From positions 1,511,546 to 1,566,082 of the forward strand of contig NZ_HG931173.1 of assembly GCF_000582785.1 (NCBI RefSeq): a DNA stretch of 54,537 bases, in the 5' to 3' direction. Of the stretch, positions 35,601 to 43,865 are shown piece by piece (within the stretch, counting starts at the first letter, position 1; every line of letters begins with the position of its first letter). The notes below the pieces were generated by a model. It did no database searches and had not been told where the DNA came from. It saw only the letters and a list, made by a program, of their open reading frames with translations. This stretch comes from Candidatus Blastococcus massiliensis AP3. Its GTDB lineage: Bacteria; Actinomycetota; Actinomycetes; Mycobacteriales; Geodermatophilaceae. The position numbers were made by a program, and so were the translations under genes.

Positions 35601-36825
35601 CCGGCCAGGGCGCCCGCCGCTGCAGTGCCGGCCGCTCGACCAGCCAGTAGGTCGCCGACGCCAGCACCGCCACGATGGCCATGACCAGCAGCGTCGTCAG
35701 CACGAGCCCCTGCGTCGACTCCCCGAAGGTCAGGGACCGCACCTGCAGCCAGGAGATCACCGGCAGGTGCCACAGGTACACGCTGTACGAGATCAGGCCG
35801 GCGTATCGAGCCGGGGCCCACTCCAGCGCGCGGGCGAGCCGGTTGGCCGGTTCCCCGGTCCGGCTCGCCGGAAGGACGACCACCGCCAGCAGCCCGGCCG
35901 CCGCGACTCCGATCAGGTTGTCGCGGAACCCGCCGGCGACGCCGGCGAGAGCGGCCACGGCGGCCCCGGCCGAGAGCACGAGCCCGCCTGCCTTCACCGC
36001 CGTCGACAGGCTCTCCACTCCCCGCACCTGGAGGTAGACCACCAGCAGCGCGGCGAGCATCCCGTAGCCGAAGAGATCGGCGTGCGCCAGGAGCGACCGG
36101 GCGACGGCGGCCGAGCCGGTCTGCCCCCACTCGGCCAGCACGGCGTCCTCGGCCGACATGCCGCGGCGGTGCCGCGCCAGCACGAGCGTCGTCGCCAGCC
36201 CCACCCCGATCAGCGCGACCGGAGGCAGCAGCACCGCCACCAGCCGGTGCACCCGCCGGCGGACGAGGACGCCCGCGCTGAGCGCGAGCAGCGGGAGTGA
36301 CACGTAGAAGGCGACCTCCACCGACAGGGACCACGCCGGCCCGATGCCCGTGAGGATGTAGCCGGGCACGTACGTCTGCAGCAACCCGAGGTTCAGGGCG
36401 ACGGCCACCGGATCGGTCAGCCGGCCCACGCTGTCGGCACCGTGGATGAGGGCGGGCCCCTCCGTGTAGGCGACGCCGACGACCAGCGCGACCAGCACGA
36501 AGATCACGAGGTAGGCCGGCAGGATCCGGAGCGCCCGGTTGACCGCGTACCTGCGGATCGACGGGAGCGGATCGCCGTCGACGACGGCCTGGGCGAACGG
36601 GCGGAACAGCAGGAACCCGGACAGGACGAAGAAGAGCGTCAGCCCGTGCAGGGACACCTCGGACAGCTGGCCCAGGAACCCGGTCCGTTCCTCGTCGGTC
36701 GTGTGCTGGCCGACGTGGCGGAACAGGACGAGCAGTGCCGCGATCCCCCGGAGCCCCTCGATGCCCAGGAGACGCCGAGCTCCCGAGGGCCGGGCCGCCA
36801 GGCCGAGTTCGTCGGCAGCAGTCAC
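35551..36825 (-). CDS. OafA/YrhL-type membrane acyltransferase (acyltransferase family 3)
   Basis: 424 residues from the GTG at 36825, two bases after the end of the second ugd; the frame to 37050 lies in ugd antisense. About ten membrane helices are seen. The first has LRGIAALLVLFRHVGQH, with the catalytic-type histidine; LTLFFVLSGFLLFRPF follows and is diagnostic of the family. The family transfers acetyl or other acyl groups to sugar hydroxyls, using acyl-CoA or an acyl-protein on the cytoplasmic side. The C-terminus (SSGRSRPASARPSRR) is low-complexity and basic and overlaps the 3' end of the convergent gene. It would acetylate the set C or other polymer. Confidence 0.88.
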   Translation of the reverse strand: MTAADELGLAARPSGARRLLGIEGLRGIAALLVLFRHVGQHTTDEERTGFLGQLSEVSLHGLTLFFVLSGFLLFRPFAQAVVDGDPLPSIRRYAVNRALRILPAYLVIFVLVALVVGVAYTEGPALIHGADSVGRLTDPVAVALNLGLLQTYVPGYILTGIGPAWSLSVEVAFYVSLPLLALSAGVLVRRRVHRLVAVLLPPVALIGVGLATTLVLARHRRGMSAEDAVLAEWGQTGSAAVARSLLAHADLFGYGMLAALLVVYLQVRGVESLSTAVKAGGLVLSAGAAVAALAGVAGGFRDNLIGVAAAGLLAVVVLPASRTGEPANRLARALEWAPARYAGLISYSVYLWHLPVISWLQVRSLTFGESTQGLVLTTLLVMAIVAVLASATYWLVERPALQRRAPWPVSSGRSRPASARPSRR

Positions 36826-36827
36826 GG

Positions 36828-38147
36828 TCAGCCGGCTCGACGGCCCAGCGCGCGGTAGGCCCACCCGGCGGCGGTCCAGGCGTCGCGGTCGAGGGCGTTG
36901 CGCCCATCGAGGACCCGCTTCCGCGCGACCACCTCGCCGAAGGCCACCGGGTCGAGGTCGCGGTACTGCTTCCACTCGGTGAGCACGAGGACGGCGTCGG
37001 CGCGCTCCGCCGCCTCCTCCGCGGTGTCGGCGTAGTCCAGCTGCGGCCACTCCCGGCGGCTGTTCCCGATGGCCGCGGGATCGGTCACGCGCACGACGGC
37101 TCCCTGCAGCTGCAGCTGCGCGGCCACGTTGAGCGCCGGGGAGTCGCGGATGTCGTCGCTGTCGGGCTTGAACGCCACCCCCAGGACGGCGACCCGCTTC
37201 CCCAGCAGGGAGCCGTCGCAGACCTCGCGCGCCAGCTCCACCATGCGGATCCGCCGCCGCATGTTGATGTTGTCCACCTCGCGCAGGAAGGTGAGCGCCT
37301 GGTCGGCGCCCAGCTCGCCCGCCCGGGCCATGAACGCCCGGATGTCCTTGGGCAGGCAGCCGCCACCGAAGCCGAGCCCCGCGTTGAGGAACTTGCGCCC
37401 GATGCGGTCGTCGTAGCCGATCGCATCCGCCAGCAGCTTGACGTCGGCGCCCGTGGCCTCACACAGCTCGGCCATCGCGTTGATGAACGAGATCTTGGTG
37501 GCCAGGAACGAGTTCGCCGCCGTCTTCACCATCTCCGCCGTCGCGTAGTCGGTGACGACCTGCGGCGTGCCACGGTCGACGATGGGGGCGTACACCTCGT
37601 CGAGCAGCGCCCGCGCCCGGTCGCCGTCCTCCCCCGGCGGGAGCCCGTACACCAGCCGGTCGGGGTGCAGGGTGTCCTGGACGGCGAAGCCTTCGCGCAG
37701 GAACTCGGGGTTCCAGGCCAGGAGGGCGCCGGGCACCTTGTCCGCCACCAGCTGCGCCAGCCGGGCCGCGGTGCCGACGGGCACGGTCGACTTCCCGACG
37801 ACCAGTTCCCCGGCGCCGAGAACCCCGATCAGCGACTCCGTGGCGTCCTCGACATGGCGCAGGTCGGCGGCGTACTCCCCGCGCTTCTGCGGCGTCCCCA
37901 CGCAGAGGAAGTGCAGCTGCGCGCCGGCGACGTCGGCGACGTCCGTGCTGAAGCGCAGCCGACCGGAGGCGAGCGCGCGGCTCAGCAGCTCCTGGAAACC
38001 GGGTTCGTAGAACGGAGTACGCGCTTCCGAGAGCGCGTCGACCTTCTTCCGGTCGACGTCGATCCCCACGACGTCGTGGCCCAGCTCCGCCATGGAAGCC
38101 GCGTGCACCGCACCGAGATAGCCGCAGCCGATGACCGAGATCCTCAC
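36828..38147 (-). CDS. ugd: UDP-glucose 6-dehydrogenase, second copy
   Basis: 439 residues from the GTG at 38147, with GGAGAGGGAA about eight bases upstream on the minus strand; a GTG at 38153 is an alternative but is poorly spaced. NAD loop GCGYLG at 7-12, catalytic GGGCLPKD (Cys264) and the other motifs are as in the first copy at 19556-20875. By eye the proteins differ at about 44 positions (about 90% identical), mainly in residues 33-200. Many third codon positions differ even in the identical block, so this is not a recent duplication. It makes UDP-glucuronate for set C. The OafA-like gene follows two bases later. Confidence 0.95.
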   Translation of the reverse strand: MRISVIGCGYLGAVHAASMAELGHDVVGIDVDRKKVDALSEARTPFYEPGFQELLSRALASGRLRFSTDVADVAGAQLHFLCVGTPQKRGEYAADLRHVEDATESLIGVLGAGELVVGKSTVPVGTAARLAQLVADKVPGALLAWNPEFLREGFAVQDTLHPDRLVYGLPPGEDGDRARALLDEVYAPIVDRGTPQVVTDYATAEMVKTAANSFLATKISFINAMAELCEATGADVKLLADAIGYDDRIGRKFLNAGLGFGGGCLPKDIRAFMARAGELGADQALTFLREVDNINMRRRIRMVELAREVCDGSLLGKRVAVLGVAFKPDSDDIRDSPALNVAAQLQLQGAVVRVTDPAAIGNSRREWPQLDYADTAEEAAERADAVLVLTEWKQYRDLDPVAFGEVVARKRVLDGRNALDRDAWTAAGWAYRALGRRAG

Positions 38148-38465
38148 GAACACTTCCCTCTCCGGCCGAGCTGCGGAGCTGCTGCGTCCACGACCGCCCA
38201 CCCTGGACGAGTGCGGACCGACCGAGGGCATCGCGGGGATGTGAGTGACTCGATCGAGTGAGCGCTGCCCCTCGGCCGGCGGTCCCGGCAGGCCCGCGAT
38301 GGGAAACTTCTCCCGGTTTGTGGAGCGGCCGTCCCGCCGCCACCGAGCCCGCAGCCAGTCCGGGCCGCCTGGCCCACCGTGCTCGTCGACCACCACGGCA
38401 GCAGTCCGTCGACGCCCGTCGGAAAGGCAAGGACGTTGACGCACCCGAGCGCACGACGAGTCGTC
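38148..38465. other. Divergent promoter region between ugd and the esterase-like gene
   Basis: 318 bp with no gene. It contains a short inverted repeat GGGA (38301-38304) / TCCC (38311-38314). No convincing -35/-10 pair is visible. It must hold the promoters of both divergent transcripts. Confidence 0.45.
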
Positions 38466-39368
38466 ATGTCCCGGCGGTCCCCGGTCGCCCTGCTCGCCGG
38501 CGCCCTGCTCGCCGTCCTCCCTGCCTGCTCCTCGACCGGTTCCACCCCGAGCGAGCCCGCACCGTCGACAGCAGCTGCTCCGGACGACGTCCGGGTGGAG
38601 GAGGGCCTCACCTACTGGTCCGGCGACGGCGTGGAGCTGAAGCTGGACGCCTGCCTGCCGCCGTCCGCCGAGCAGCCGAGCCGGGCCGTGCTGATCGTCC
38701 ACGGCGGCGGCTTCACCGAGGGCTCCCGGGACGACACCGCGGTCCGCAGCCTCTGCCAGATGACCGCGCAGCTGGGAGCCGCCGCCTTCAGCGTCGACTA
38801 CCGGCTGGTGCCGGAGGAGACCTACCCCGCCCAGGTCGACGACCTGGCCAACGCCGTGCGGTGGCTGCGCGAGCCCGCCCAGGTCGAACGCTTCGGGATC
38901 GATCCCGAGCGCATCGGTGCCCTCGGCAGCTCGGCCGGGGCCGTCATCGCGCAGAGCCTGGCTACTCAGGGCGAGGGCCCGCTGGACAGCGGTGCGCGGG
39001 TGAAGGCGGTGGTCTCTCTCAGCGGTGTCTCCGTCCTGTCCCCCGACGGCCTCCGGCTCGGGACCCCCAGTGAGCAGGCCGTCGCCCTGGTGCTGAGCTA
39101 CCTGGGCTGCACCTCGCCGACCGAGTGCCCCCAGGCCGTGCCGGCCTCGCCCATCAGCGCCGTGGATCCCTCCGATCCGCCCATGCTGCTGGTCAACGGC
39201 ACCGGAGAGCTCGTCCCCGCGGAGCAGGCGGTCGCCATGTCCGATGCTCTGCGCGCCGCCGGCGTGCCGGTGGAGCTGCTGATCGTCGAGGAACCGAAGC
39301 ACGGGATCGGCCTGCTGAGCGGGGACGTCCGGCGCGAGGTGCTCGCCTTCCTGGAGGAGCACCTGTGA
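38466..39368 (+). CDS. Alpha/beta-hydrolase lipoprotein (esterase-like)
   Basis: 300 residues from the ATG at 38466, which gives a clean lipoprotein signal peptide ending in LPAC (lipobox Cys21). A TTG at 38436 with AAGGA two bases away is a less likely start. Esterase motifs are present: oxyanion-hole HGGG at 79-82, nucleophile Ser156 in GSSAG, and catalytic His279 in PKHGIG. The position of the catalytic acid reads NGTGELVP, with Glu248 where most relatives have Asp. Members cut acyl esters or deacetylate polymers. As a surface lipoprotein beside acyltransferases, it may remove acyl groups from the set C glycan. First gene of the plus-strand run 38466-41558. Confidence 0.84.
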   Translation: MSRRSPVALLAGALLAVLPACSSTGSTPSEPAPSTAAAPDDVRVEEGLTYWSGDGVELKLDACLPPSAEQPSRAVLIVHGGGFTEGSRDDTAVRSLCQMTAQLGAAAFSVDYRLVPEETYPAQVDDLANAVRWLREPAQVERFGIDPERIGALGSSAGAVIAQSLATQGEGPLDSGARVKAVVSLSGVSVLSPDGLRLGTPSEQAVALVLSYLGCTSPTECPQAVPASPISAVDPSDPPMLLVNGTGELVPAEQAVAMSDALRAAGVPVELLIVEEPKHGIGLLSGDVRREVLAFLEEHL

Positions 39369-39409
39369 CCGGCTCCCGCGGACCCGTACCACCCGAGAGG
39401 ACCACCGAG

Positions 39410-39469
39410 ATGACGACACCCGCCCTGCCCGCCCGCCGGTCGGGCCGCGACACGGGGGGCCAGGCCTGA
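39410..39469 (+). CDS. Possible 19-residue leader peptide coupled to the Wzz-like gene
   Basis: ATG at 39410 to TGA at 39467-39469, preceded by GAGAGGACC about ten bases upstream. Its TGA overlaps the ATG of the Wzz-like gene (39469) by one base, so translation of one could support translation of the next. The peptide is MTTPALPARRSGRDTGGQA. No other evidence; it may not be made. Confidence 0.2.
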   Translation: MTTPALPARRSGRDTGGQA

Positions 39470-40083
39470 TGCAGCTGCGCGAGGTGCTCTCCGTCATCCG
39501 CCGGAACAAGCTGGTCATCCTGCTCACCGTCGTCCTCGGACTCGCTGCCGGCTGGACGGTGACCGCACTCGCACCGGAGACGTACGAGACCGAGACGAAG
39601 GTCCTGATCGAGCCGGTCGTCTCCGGCCCGGTCGCTGTCGACCCGGGCCAGGCGGCGGCGATCGTCGCCAACCAGGTGGCCACGTACGCCGTCCTCGCGG
39701 AGACACCGGCGGTGCTGGAGCCCGCGATCGAGGCCTCCGGCGTGGACGTGGCCGCCACCGACCTGGTCGGCCAGGTCTCGTCGGAGCTCATCCCGCGGAC
39801 GTCCATCATCACCATCACCGTCCAGGCCGAGACGGCGACCGACGCGGCCGATCTCGCGGAGGCGATCACCAGCAGCCTCGTCGGTCAGATCGAGGAAGCC
39901 AGCGCACCCGCGGCCCAGGTCGGGGTCACCGGCAGGGTGGTCGAACCTCCGGCGGTCCCCGACGGCCCGAGCTCACCCAAGCTGGTGGTGAACCTGCTCG
40001 TCGGCTTGGCGATCGGCCTCCTGGTGGCCTTCCTGACGGTCGTCTTCCGGCAGGCCCTCGCCGCGGGGAGTCAGGAGCGCTGA
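39469..40083 (+). CDS. Wzz-like chain-length determinant, no kinase domain
   Basis: 204 residues from the ATG at 39469. N-terminal helix at about 14-33 (LVILLTVVLGLAAGWTVTAL), ETYETETKVLIEPVV strand, a periplasmic region with long helices and a second helix at about 173-195. It is like the set A protein at 10986: two helices, no Walker motifs. It would control polymer length in set C, with any tyrosine kinase supplied from set B. Its TGA shares one base with the next ATG. The start is fixed by the overlap with the short upstream frame. Confidence 0.84.
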   Translation: MQLREVLSVIRRNKLVILLTVVLGLAAGWTVTALAPETYETETKVLIEPVVSGPVAVDPGQAAAIVANQVATYAVLAETPAVLEPAIEASGVDVAATDLVGQVSSELIPRTSIITITVQAETATDAADLAEAITSSLVGQIEEASAPAAQVGVTGRVVEPPAVPDGPSSPKLVVNLLVGLAIGLLVAFLTVVFRQALAAGSQER

Positions 40084-41558
40084 TGCCGGCCCCGCCGATC
40101 CCGGCGCAGGCACCCCCACGGGCTCCGTCCAGGGGGTTCGCTCTCCTTCCCTCGGCGCTGCTGGCCGGCACCTCGACCGTGCTGCTGGTCGCGCTCGCCG
40201 CCTTCGGGCCGGTCGTGCCGCTGGCGGTCCTCGGCGCTCTGCTCGCGGTCCTGACGGCCACGTTCCGGCCGAAGGCGTTCGCCCTGATCGCGCTGGTCGC
40301 GATCGTCGTCGAAGCGCCTCTCCGGAACGTGCTGGGCCCGGTGGGTGGGTACGCGGGCGAGGGGGCGATCGCCCTCGCCGCCGTCGCGCTGAGCACCCGC
40401 CGCCTGGTCACCGAGGGACGCCTGGTCTGGCTGCCGGGCACCGGATGGTTCGCGGGCTACCTCGTCATCGGCCTGCTGAGTTCGGTCGCGGCCGAGGTGC
40501 CGGCGGACATCACGCTGCCCGCCTCCTACGTCGCCCTCAAGGGCGTGATCTTCGCCTTCGCACTCGCCCAGCTGGACTGGACGCGCGAGGACCTCGTCGT
40601 CCTCGTCCGGGTCGGCATCACCGCGATCGTCGTGATGGCCACGACCGGGCTGGTGAACCTGGTCTTCCCCGCGACGTGGACCGGGCTGACGACCGGGAAC
40701 CCACCGCTCAGCTACGTCGGCCCGATCCCGGCCCTCAACGGCGTCTTCCAGCACCCGGCCGCCTTCAGCCGCTTCTGCGGCGTGCTCGCCGTCGGGGCGC
40801 TGGTCTACGGCCTGGTGGTGCGCCGGTCCTTCGCGAACGGGGTCCTCCTGGTCGCGAGCGGCGGATTCGCCCTCCTCAGCTTCCAGGTGAAGTCCATCGT
40901 GGGGCTCCTGGGCACGCTGGCCGTCCTGGGCGGCCGCTACCTGCGGCCGGTCGGGGCCGCAGCGGTCGTCGCGGTGGCCCCCCTGGTGCTGCTGGTCGCG
41001 GCGCCTCCCGTGGTCAGCCTCGTCAGCGGCGACATCACCATGTACGTCGACCCGGACTCCGCGCGGTTCCGGCTCGTCCAGGGCGGGGCGACCGTGGCCG
41101 CGGAGTACTTCCCGTTGGGCGCGGGGTTCGGCCGGTACGGCAGCTCCACCGCGGCGGAGAACTACAGCCCGCTGTACTACGACCTGGGTTTTCCGGACCG
41201 GTACGGCCTGACACCGGAGCCGGACTCCGGTCAGTTCCTCAACGATTCCCAGTGGCCCGCGATCTACGGGGAGACGGGCTGGATCGGCGCCTTCTTCTTC
41301 GCGGCCGGGCTCGCGTGCATGCTGGTCTCCCTGCTGCGCCGCACCACCGTCGCGGAGCAGCCGCTCGTCCACTGGATCCGGATCACCGGCGTGGGGTGGC
41401 TGTTCCTGCTGCTCGTGGAGTCCGTGGCGTCCCCGGTCTTCGTCTCCTCGCCGTCGTTCCCCTTCGTGTTCGCAGCGGCCGGGATCGTCGCCGCGTTCCG
41501 CGCCACGGGGCAGGACGGGCGGCCCGGCCGGCATCGGCTCTCTTCCCCGCACGGCTGA
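40083..41558 (+). CDS. O-antigen polymerase/ligase-like membrane protein (Wzy-like)
   Basis: 491 residues from the ATG at 40083, one base overlap with the Wzz stop. About ten helices are visible. A large external loop (about 320-395) has YVDPDSARFRLVQGG, YFPLGAGFGRYGS and DSQWPAIYGETGWIGAFFF, close to the Wzy_C pattern (E-x-G-x-x-G). As in set A, the histidine-containing HNxxL motif is not visible. It would polymerise the set C repeats. It is the last gene before the convergent unit 41600-48303, with a candidate terminator in the gap. Confidence 0.84.
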   Translation: MPAPPIPAQAPPRAPSRGFALLPSALLAGTSTVLLVALAAFGPVVPLAVLGALLAVLTATFRPKAFALIALVAIVVEAPLRNVLGPVGGYAGEGAIALAAVALSTRRLVTEGRLVWLPGTGWFAGYLVIGLLSSVAAEVPADITLPASYVALKGVIFAFALAQLDWTREDLVVLVRVGITAIVVMATTGLVNLVFPATWTGLTTGNPPLSYVGPIPALNGVFQHPAAFSRFCGVLAVGALVYGLVVRRSFANGVLLVASGGFALLSFQVKSIVGLLGTLAVLGGRYLRPVGAAAVVAVAPLVLLVAAPPVVSLVSGDITMYVDPDSARFRLVQGGATVAAEYFPLGAGFGRYGSSTAAENYSPLYYDLGFPDRYGLTPEPDSGQFLNDSQWPAIYGETGWIGAFFFAAGLACMLVSLLRRTTVAEQPLVHWIRITGVGWLFLLLVESVASPVFVSSPSFPFVFAAAGIVAAFRATGQDGRPGRHRLSSPHG

Positions 41559-41566
41559 CCGCGGGC

Positions 41567-41600
41567 CGGCACGGGTGCCGTGGGTGCGGGGATCCCGTGC
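41567..41600. terminator. Candidate bidirectional terminator between convergent genes
   Basis: Two nested inverted repeats occupy the 41-bp gap: CGGCA (41567-41571) / TGCCG (41576-41580) and GCACGGG (41569-41575) / CCCGTGC (41594-41600). They are alternative hairpins. There is no T tract, which is common in actinobacterial terminators. Confidence 0.35.
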
Positions 41601-42577
41601 TACGCGGTGGCGTCCGCCTCGGTACGACTCGTCCGGTGCGCCGCAGCGGCGGTGATGACGCCGGCGTCGAGCTCGTCGACCTCGACCGCGAAACCGATCC
41701 CGGTCTCGTTCACCATCCGCCCCAGCTGCTGCTGGTGGTCGTCGACGTGCTCGGCCCGGGATCGCCGGCGGATCACCACGACGGGAGCGATGCCCATGTC
41801 GAGCAGCCCGAGCACGCTGCCCACGCCGGCGTGGGTGATCACCACGTCGGCCTCGCGCGCGTAGCGCCCGAAGTCGCCCGTCGACACCTCCCGGAACACC
41901 CGGCCCGGCAGGTGCACGCGGGGCTCGGTGTCTCCCAGCTGCCAGACCGTGTGCTCGTCGGCGAGCCCCAGTTCCAGGATCCGGTCGATCACCGCGTGGA
42001 ATCCGTAGCCCCGGATGGTTCCCAGGGTGACGAACAGCCGCGGCTTCCCGGTCGGCTGATCCGGCCGCCGCACGATCCGGTAGGTGGACAGGACACTGGG
42101 GTGCAGTCCCCACCGGCCGCCCGCCCAGGACGGGCTCTGCGTCCGCATCTCCGCGAGGCGGGAAGCAGCGAGGATCCGGCCGCTGAGCGAGGGCCCGGCG
42201 AACCGCGAGACGCTCTCGATGTACAGCGCCGGGATCCGCGCCAGGCGCGCCGCGGGCAGCGCGGCGAGGGCCACGCCCGAACCGGTGCTGACCGCCGCCT
42301 CGTAGTCCTCCCCACGCAGGCGGGCCAGGATCTGGGGGAACGCCTTCGCGATCGACAGCCCGTCCCGCGGCCGGATGTAGGGGACGTAGAGAACGTTCCG
42401 CCCCTGCATCAACGACTCGCTCTGCGGGGTGCGGAAGGTGATCCAGAGCGAGTCCTCGGTCGCGCCGAGCCCCGGAGCCAGCCGGACCAGCTGCGCGAGA
42501 TGCCCGCCGGTCGAGGCGGCGAGGACCAGCCGGCGACGCGCTCCCCGGTGGAGGTCCGGCGCGGGGACCTCGCTCAT
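41600..42577 (-). CDS. Alg14/Alg13-like fused glycosyltransferase
   Basis: 325 residues from the ATG at 42577, which overlaps the acyltransferase stop (ATGA). N-half motifs: LAASTGGHLAQLV, STGSGVALAA and YIESVSRF; C-half motifs: LFVTLGTIRGYGF, VVITHAGVGSV and RAEHVDDHQQQLG. This is the same two-half layout as the set B protein at 27244. The halves match closely enough to be paralogues, but much sequence between them differs. It would add a second sugar to the set C lipid-linked precursor. Last gene of the minus-strand unit. Confidence 0.88.
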   Translation of the reverse strand: MSEVPAPDLHRGARRRLVLAASTGGHLAQLVRLAPGLGATEDSLWITFRTPQSESLMQGRNVLYVPYIRPRDGLSIAKAFPQILARLRGEDYEAAVSTGSGVALAALPAARLARIPALYIESVSRFAGPSLSGRILAASRLAEMRTQSPSWAGGRWGLHPSVLSTYRIVRRPDQPTGKPRLFVTLGTIRGYGFHAVIDRILELGLADEHTVWQLGDTEPRVHLPGRVFREVSTGDFGRYAREADVVITHAGVGSVLGLLDMGIAPVVVIRRRSRAEHVDDHQQQLGRMVNETGIGFAVEVDELDAGVITAAAAHRTSRTEADATA

Positions 42578-43707
42578 CGCGCACTCCTGCCAGGGGGCCG
42601 GGCAGCCGCCCCGGCGGGACCGGTGAGCCCCGCCTCCGCCTCGGCGACCTCCGCCTCCGGGGCGACGGGCTCACCGCGTGCGCCCCGGAGGAAGGCCGGC
42701 GGCACGTACAGCCACGTCACCCGGCTGGTCAGCCGGGCGAGGCCGAAGGCGCCGACGAGGGTCACCAGGGTCAACGACACCTGCACACCGACGTCGACCC
42801 ACCGCGGCCAGGCGGGGTCGAGCTGGTCGAGGAGCGCGGTCGCCGAGACGACGATGAACAGGTGCAGCAGGTAGAGACTGAGGCTCGCCCGACCGATGCT
42901 GCTCAGCAGGCGCGACACCCGGAACCGGAGGAGGAACCGGCAGAACAGGAGGCCCACAGCCACCGCAGCGAGCTGACCGACCAGCACGACCGGCGGCAGC
43001 CCGCGCAGGCCCAGGAGGATCAGCGCGGCCGACACCCCGAACGCGGCCAGTGCGACCCCGAGGTGGATCGGCCTGGCCGCGGGCACCAGGTCGAGGAGCT
43101 GCCGGGAGAACACCGCCCCCAGCACGAAGAAGAAGAACAGCGCACCCACGCGGTCCCAGCCGAGGTTCCCCGTCTCCACGAGCCGGCTGGTGAACACCGC
43201 CGACACCGCGCCGCTGCCCGCCACCTGCACCCAGACCGGCAGCCCGGCGATCAGCCAGCGCACCAGGGTGAAGAGGAACAGGGCGTAGAGGAACCAGTAG
43301 CTGCTGCTGGGCCAGAACAGGATCAGCGGCAGTGCGAGCGGGTCGGTCGCCGGGATCTCGCCGAGCTCGCCGTTGAGGCCGGGGACCACGAGGTAGAAGA
43401 CGGTGCGGACGACCGACCACACGACGTAGAGGTAGAGGAGGGAGAGCAACCGGTCCCGCCACAGGGCGGGGAAGGCCGACTCGGCGTGGCGGGCGGCGAA
43501 CAGACCGGCGGCGAGGAAGAACGCCGGCATCGGGAACAGCTCGAAGACCGCCTTGGCGCGGCCGAGCACGGCGTCGACGCCGGCCGTCTGCACGTACGCG
43601 GTGACGTGGTACGCGATGACCATGAGCATCGCGAGCCCCTTGGCCGCGTCGACCCAGTCCAGCCGCTGAGGCGCCGACGCGGACACGGTGCTGGGGCCCT
43701 CGTCCAT
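42574..43707 (-). CDS. OafA/YrhL-type membrane acyltransferase
   Basis: 377 residues from the ATG at 43707, chosen from GAGGAG about 11 bases upstream on the minus strand; the frame to 43785 has a poor start. About ten helices are visible. WVDAAKGLAMLMVIAYHVTAY carries the family histidine, and PMPAFFLAAGLFAARH matches the second helix of acyltransferase family 3. It likely O-acetylates a sugar. It is a second enzyme of this type in set C, unlike the one at 35551 in detail. The acidic C-terminus (VAPEAEVAEAEAG) is cytoplasmic. A gap of 158 bp separates it from the hexapeptide acyltransferase, so it may have its own promoter. Confidence 0.87.
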   Translation of the reverse strand: MDEGPSTVSASAPQRLDWVDAAKGLAMLMVIAYHVTAYVQTAGVDAVLGRAKAVFELFPMPAFFLAAGLFAARHAESAFPALWRDRLLSLLYLYVVWSVVRTVFYLVVPGLNGELGEIPATDPLALPLILFWPSSSYWFLYALFLFTLVRWLIAGLPVWVQVAGSGAVSAVFTSRLVETGNLGWDRVGALFFFFVLGAVFSRQLLDLVPAARPIHLGVALAAFGVSAALILLGLRGLPPVVLVGQLAAVAVGLLFCRFLLRFRVSRLLSSIGRASLSLYLLHLFIVVSATALLDQLDPAWPRWVDVGVQVSLTLVTLVGAFGLARLTSRVTWLYVPPAFLRGARGEPVAPEAEVAEAEAGLTGPAGAAARPPGRSAR

Positions 43708-43865
43708 CGCTGCCGGCTCCTCGTGTCGGTCGCTCTCCTTTCGAGCAAGCGCTCCGCACTCAGAACGTGCCGGGAGCCTGATCACGATCTAAGCCACTCC
43801 GCCGGGCCGAACCTAGGGAAGTACCCCGGACGAGGGATGGGCGCCGCGACGACGGACCGCGGGAG

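Noticed and set aside
19556-38147. The two ugd genes as a composite transposon
   Set aside because: They are metabolic genes with no transposase, inverted ends or target duplications; they are only homologous direct repeats.
36735-38261. A 508-codon plus-strand frame opposite ugd
   Set aside because: It mirrors the dehydrogenase gene and lacks family motifs; the same type of shadow is seen opposite the first ugd copy at 19694-20866.
41567-41600. Inverted repeats as a riboswitch
   Set aside because: They lie between two gene ends, not in a leader, so a terminator role is more likely.
40445-42874. An 809-codon plus-strand frame across the Wzy-like gene and the next genes
   Set aside because: It covers two convergent real genes and the terminator between them.
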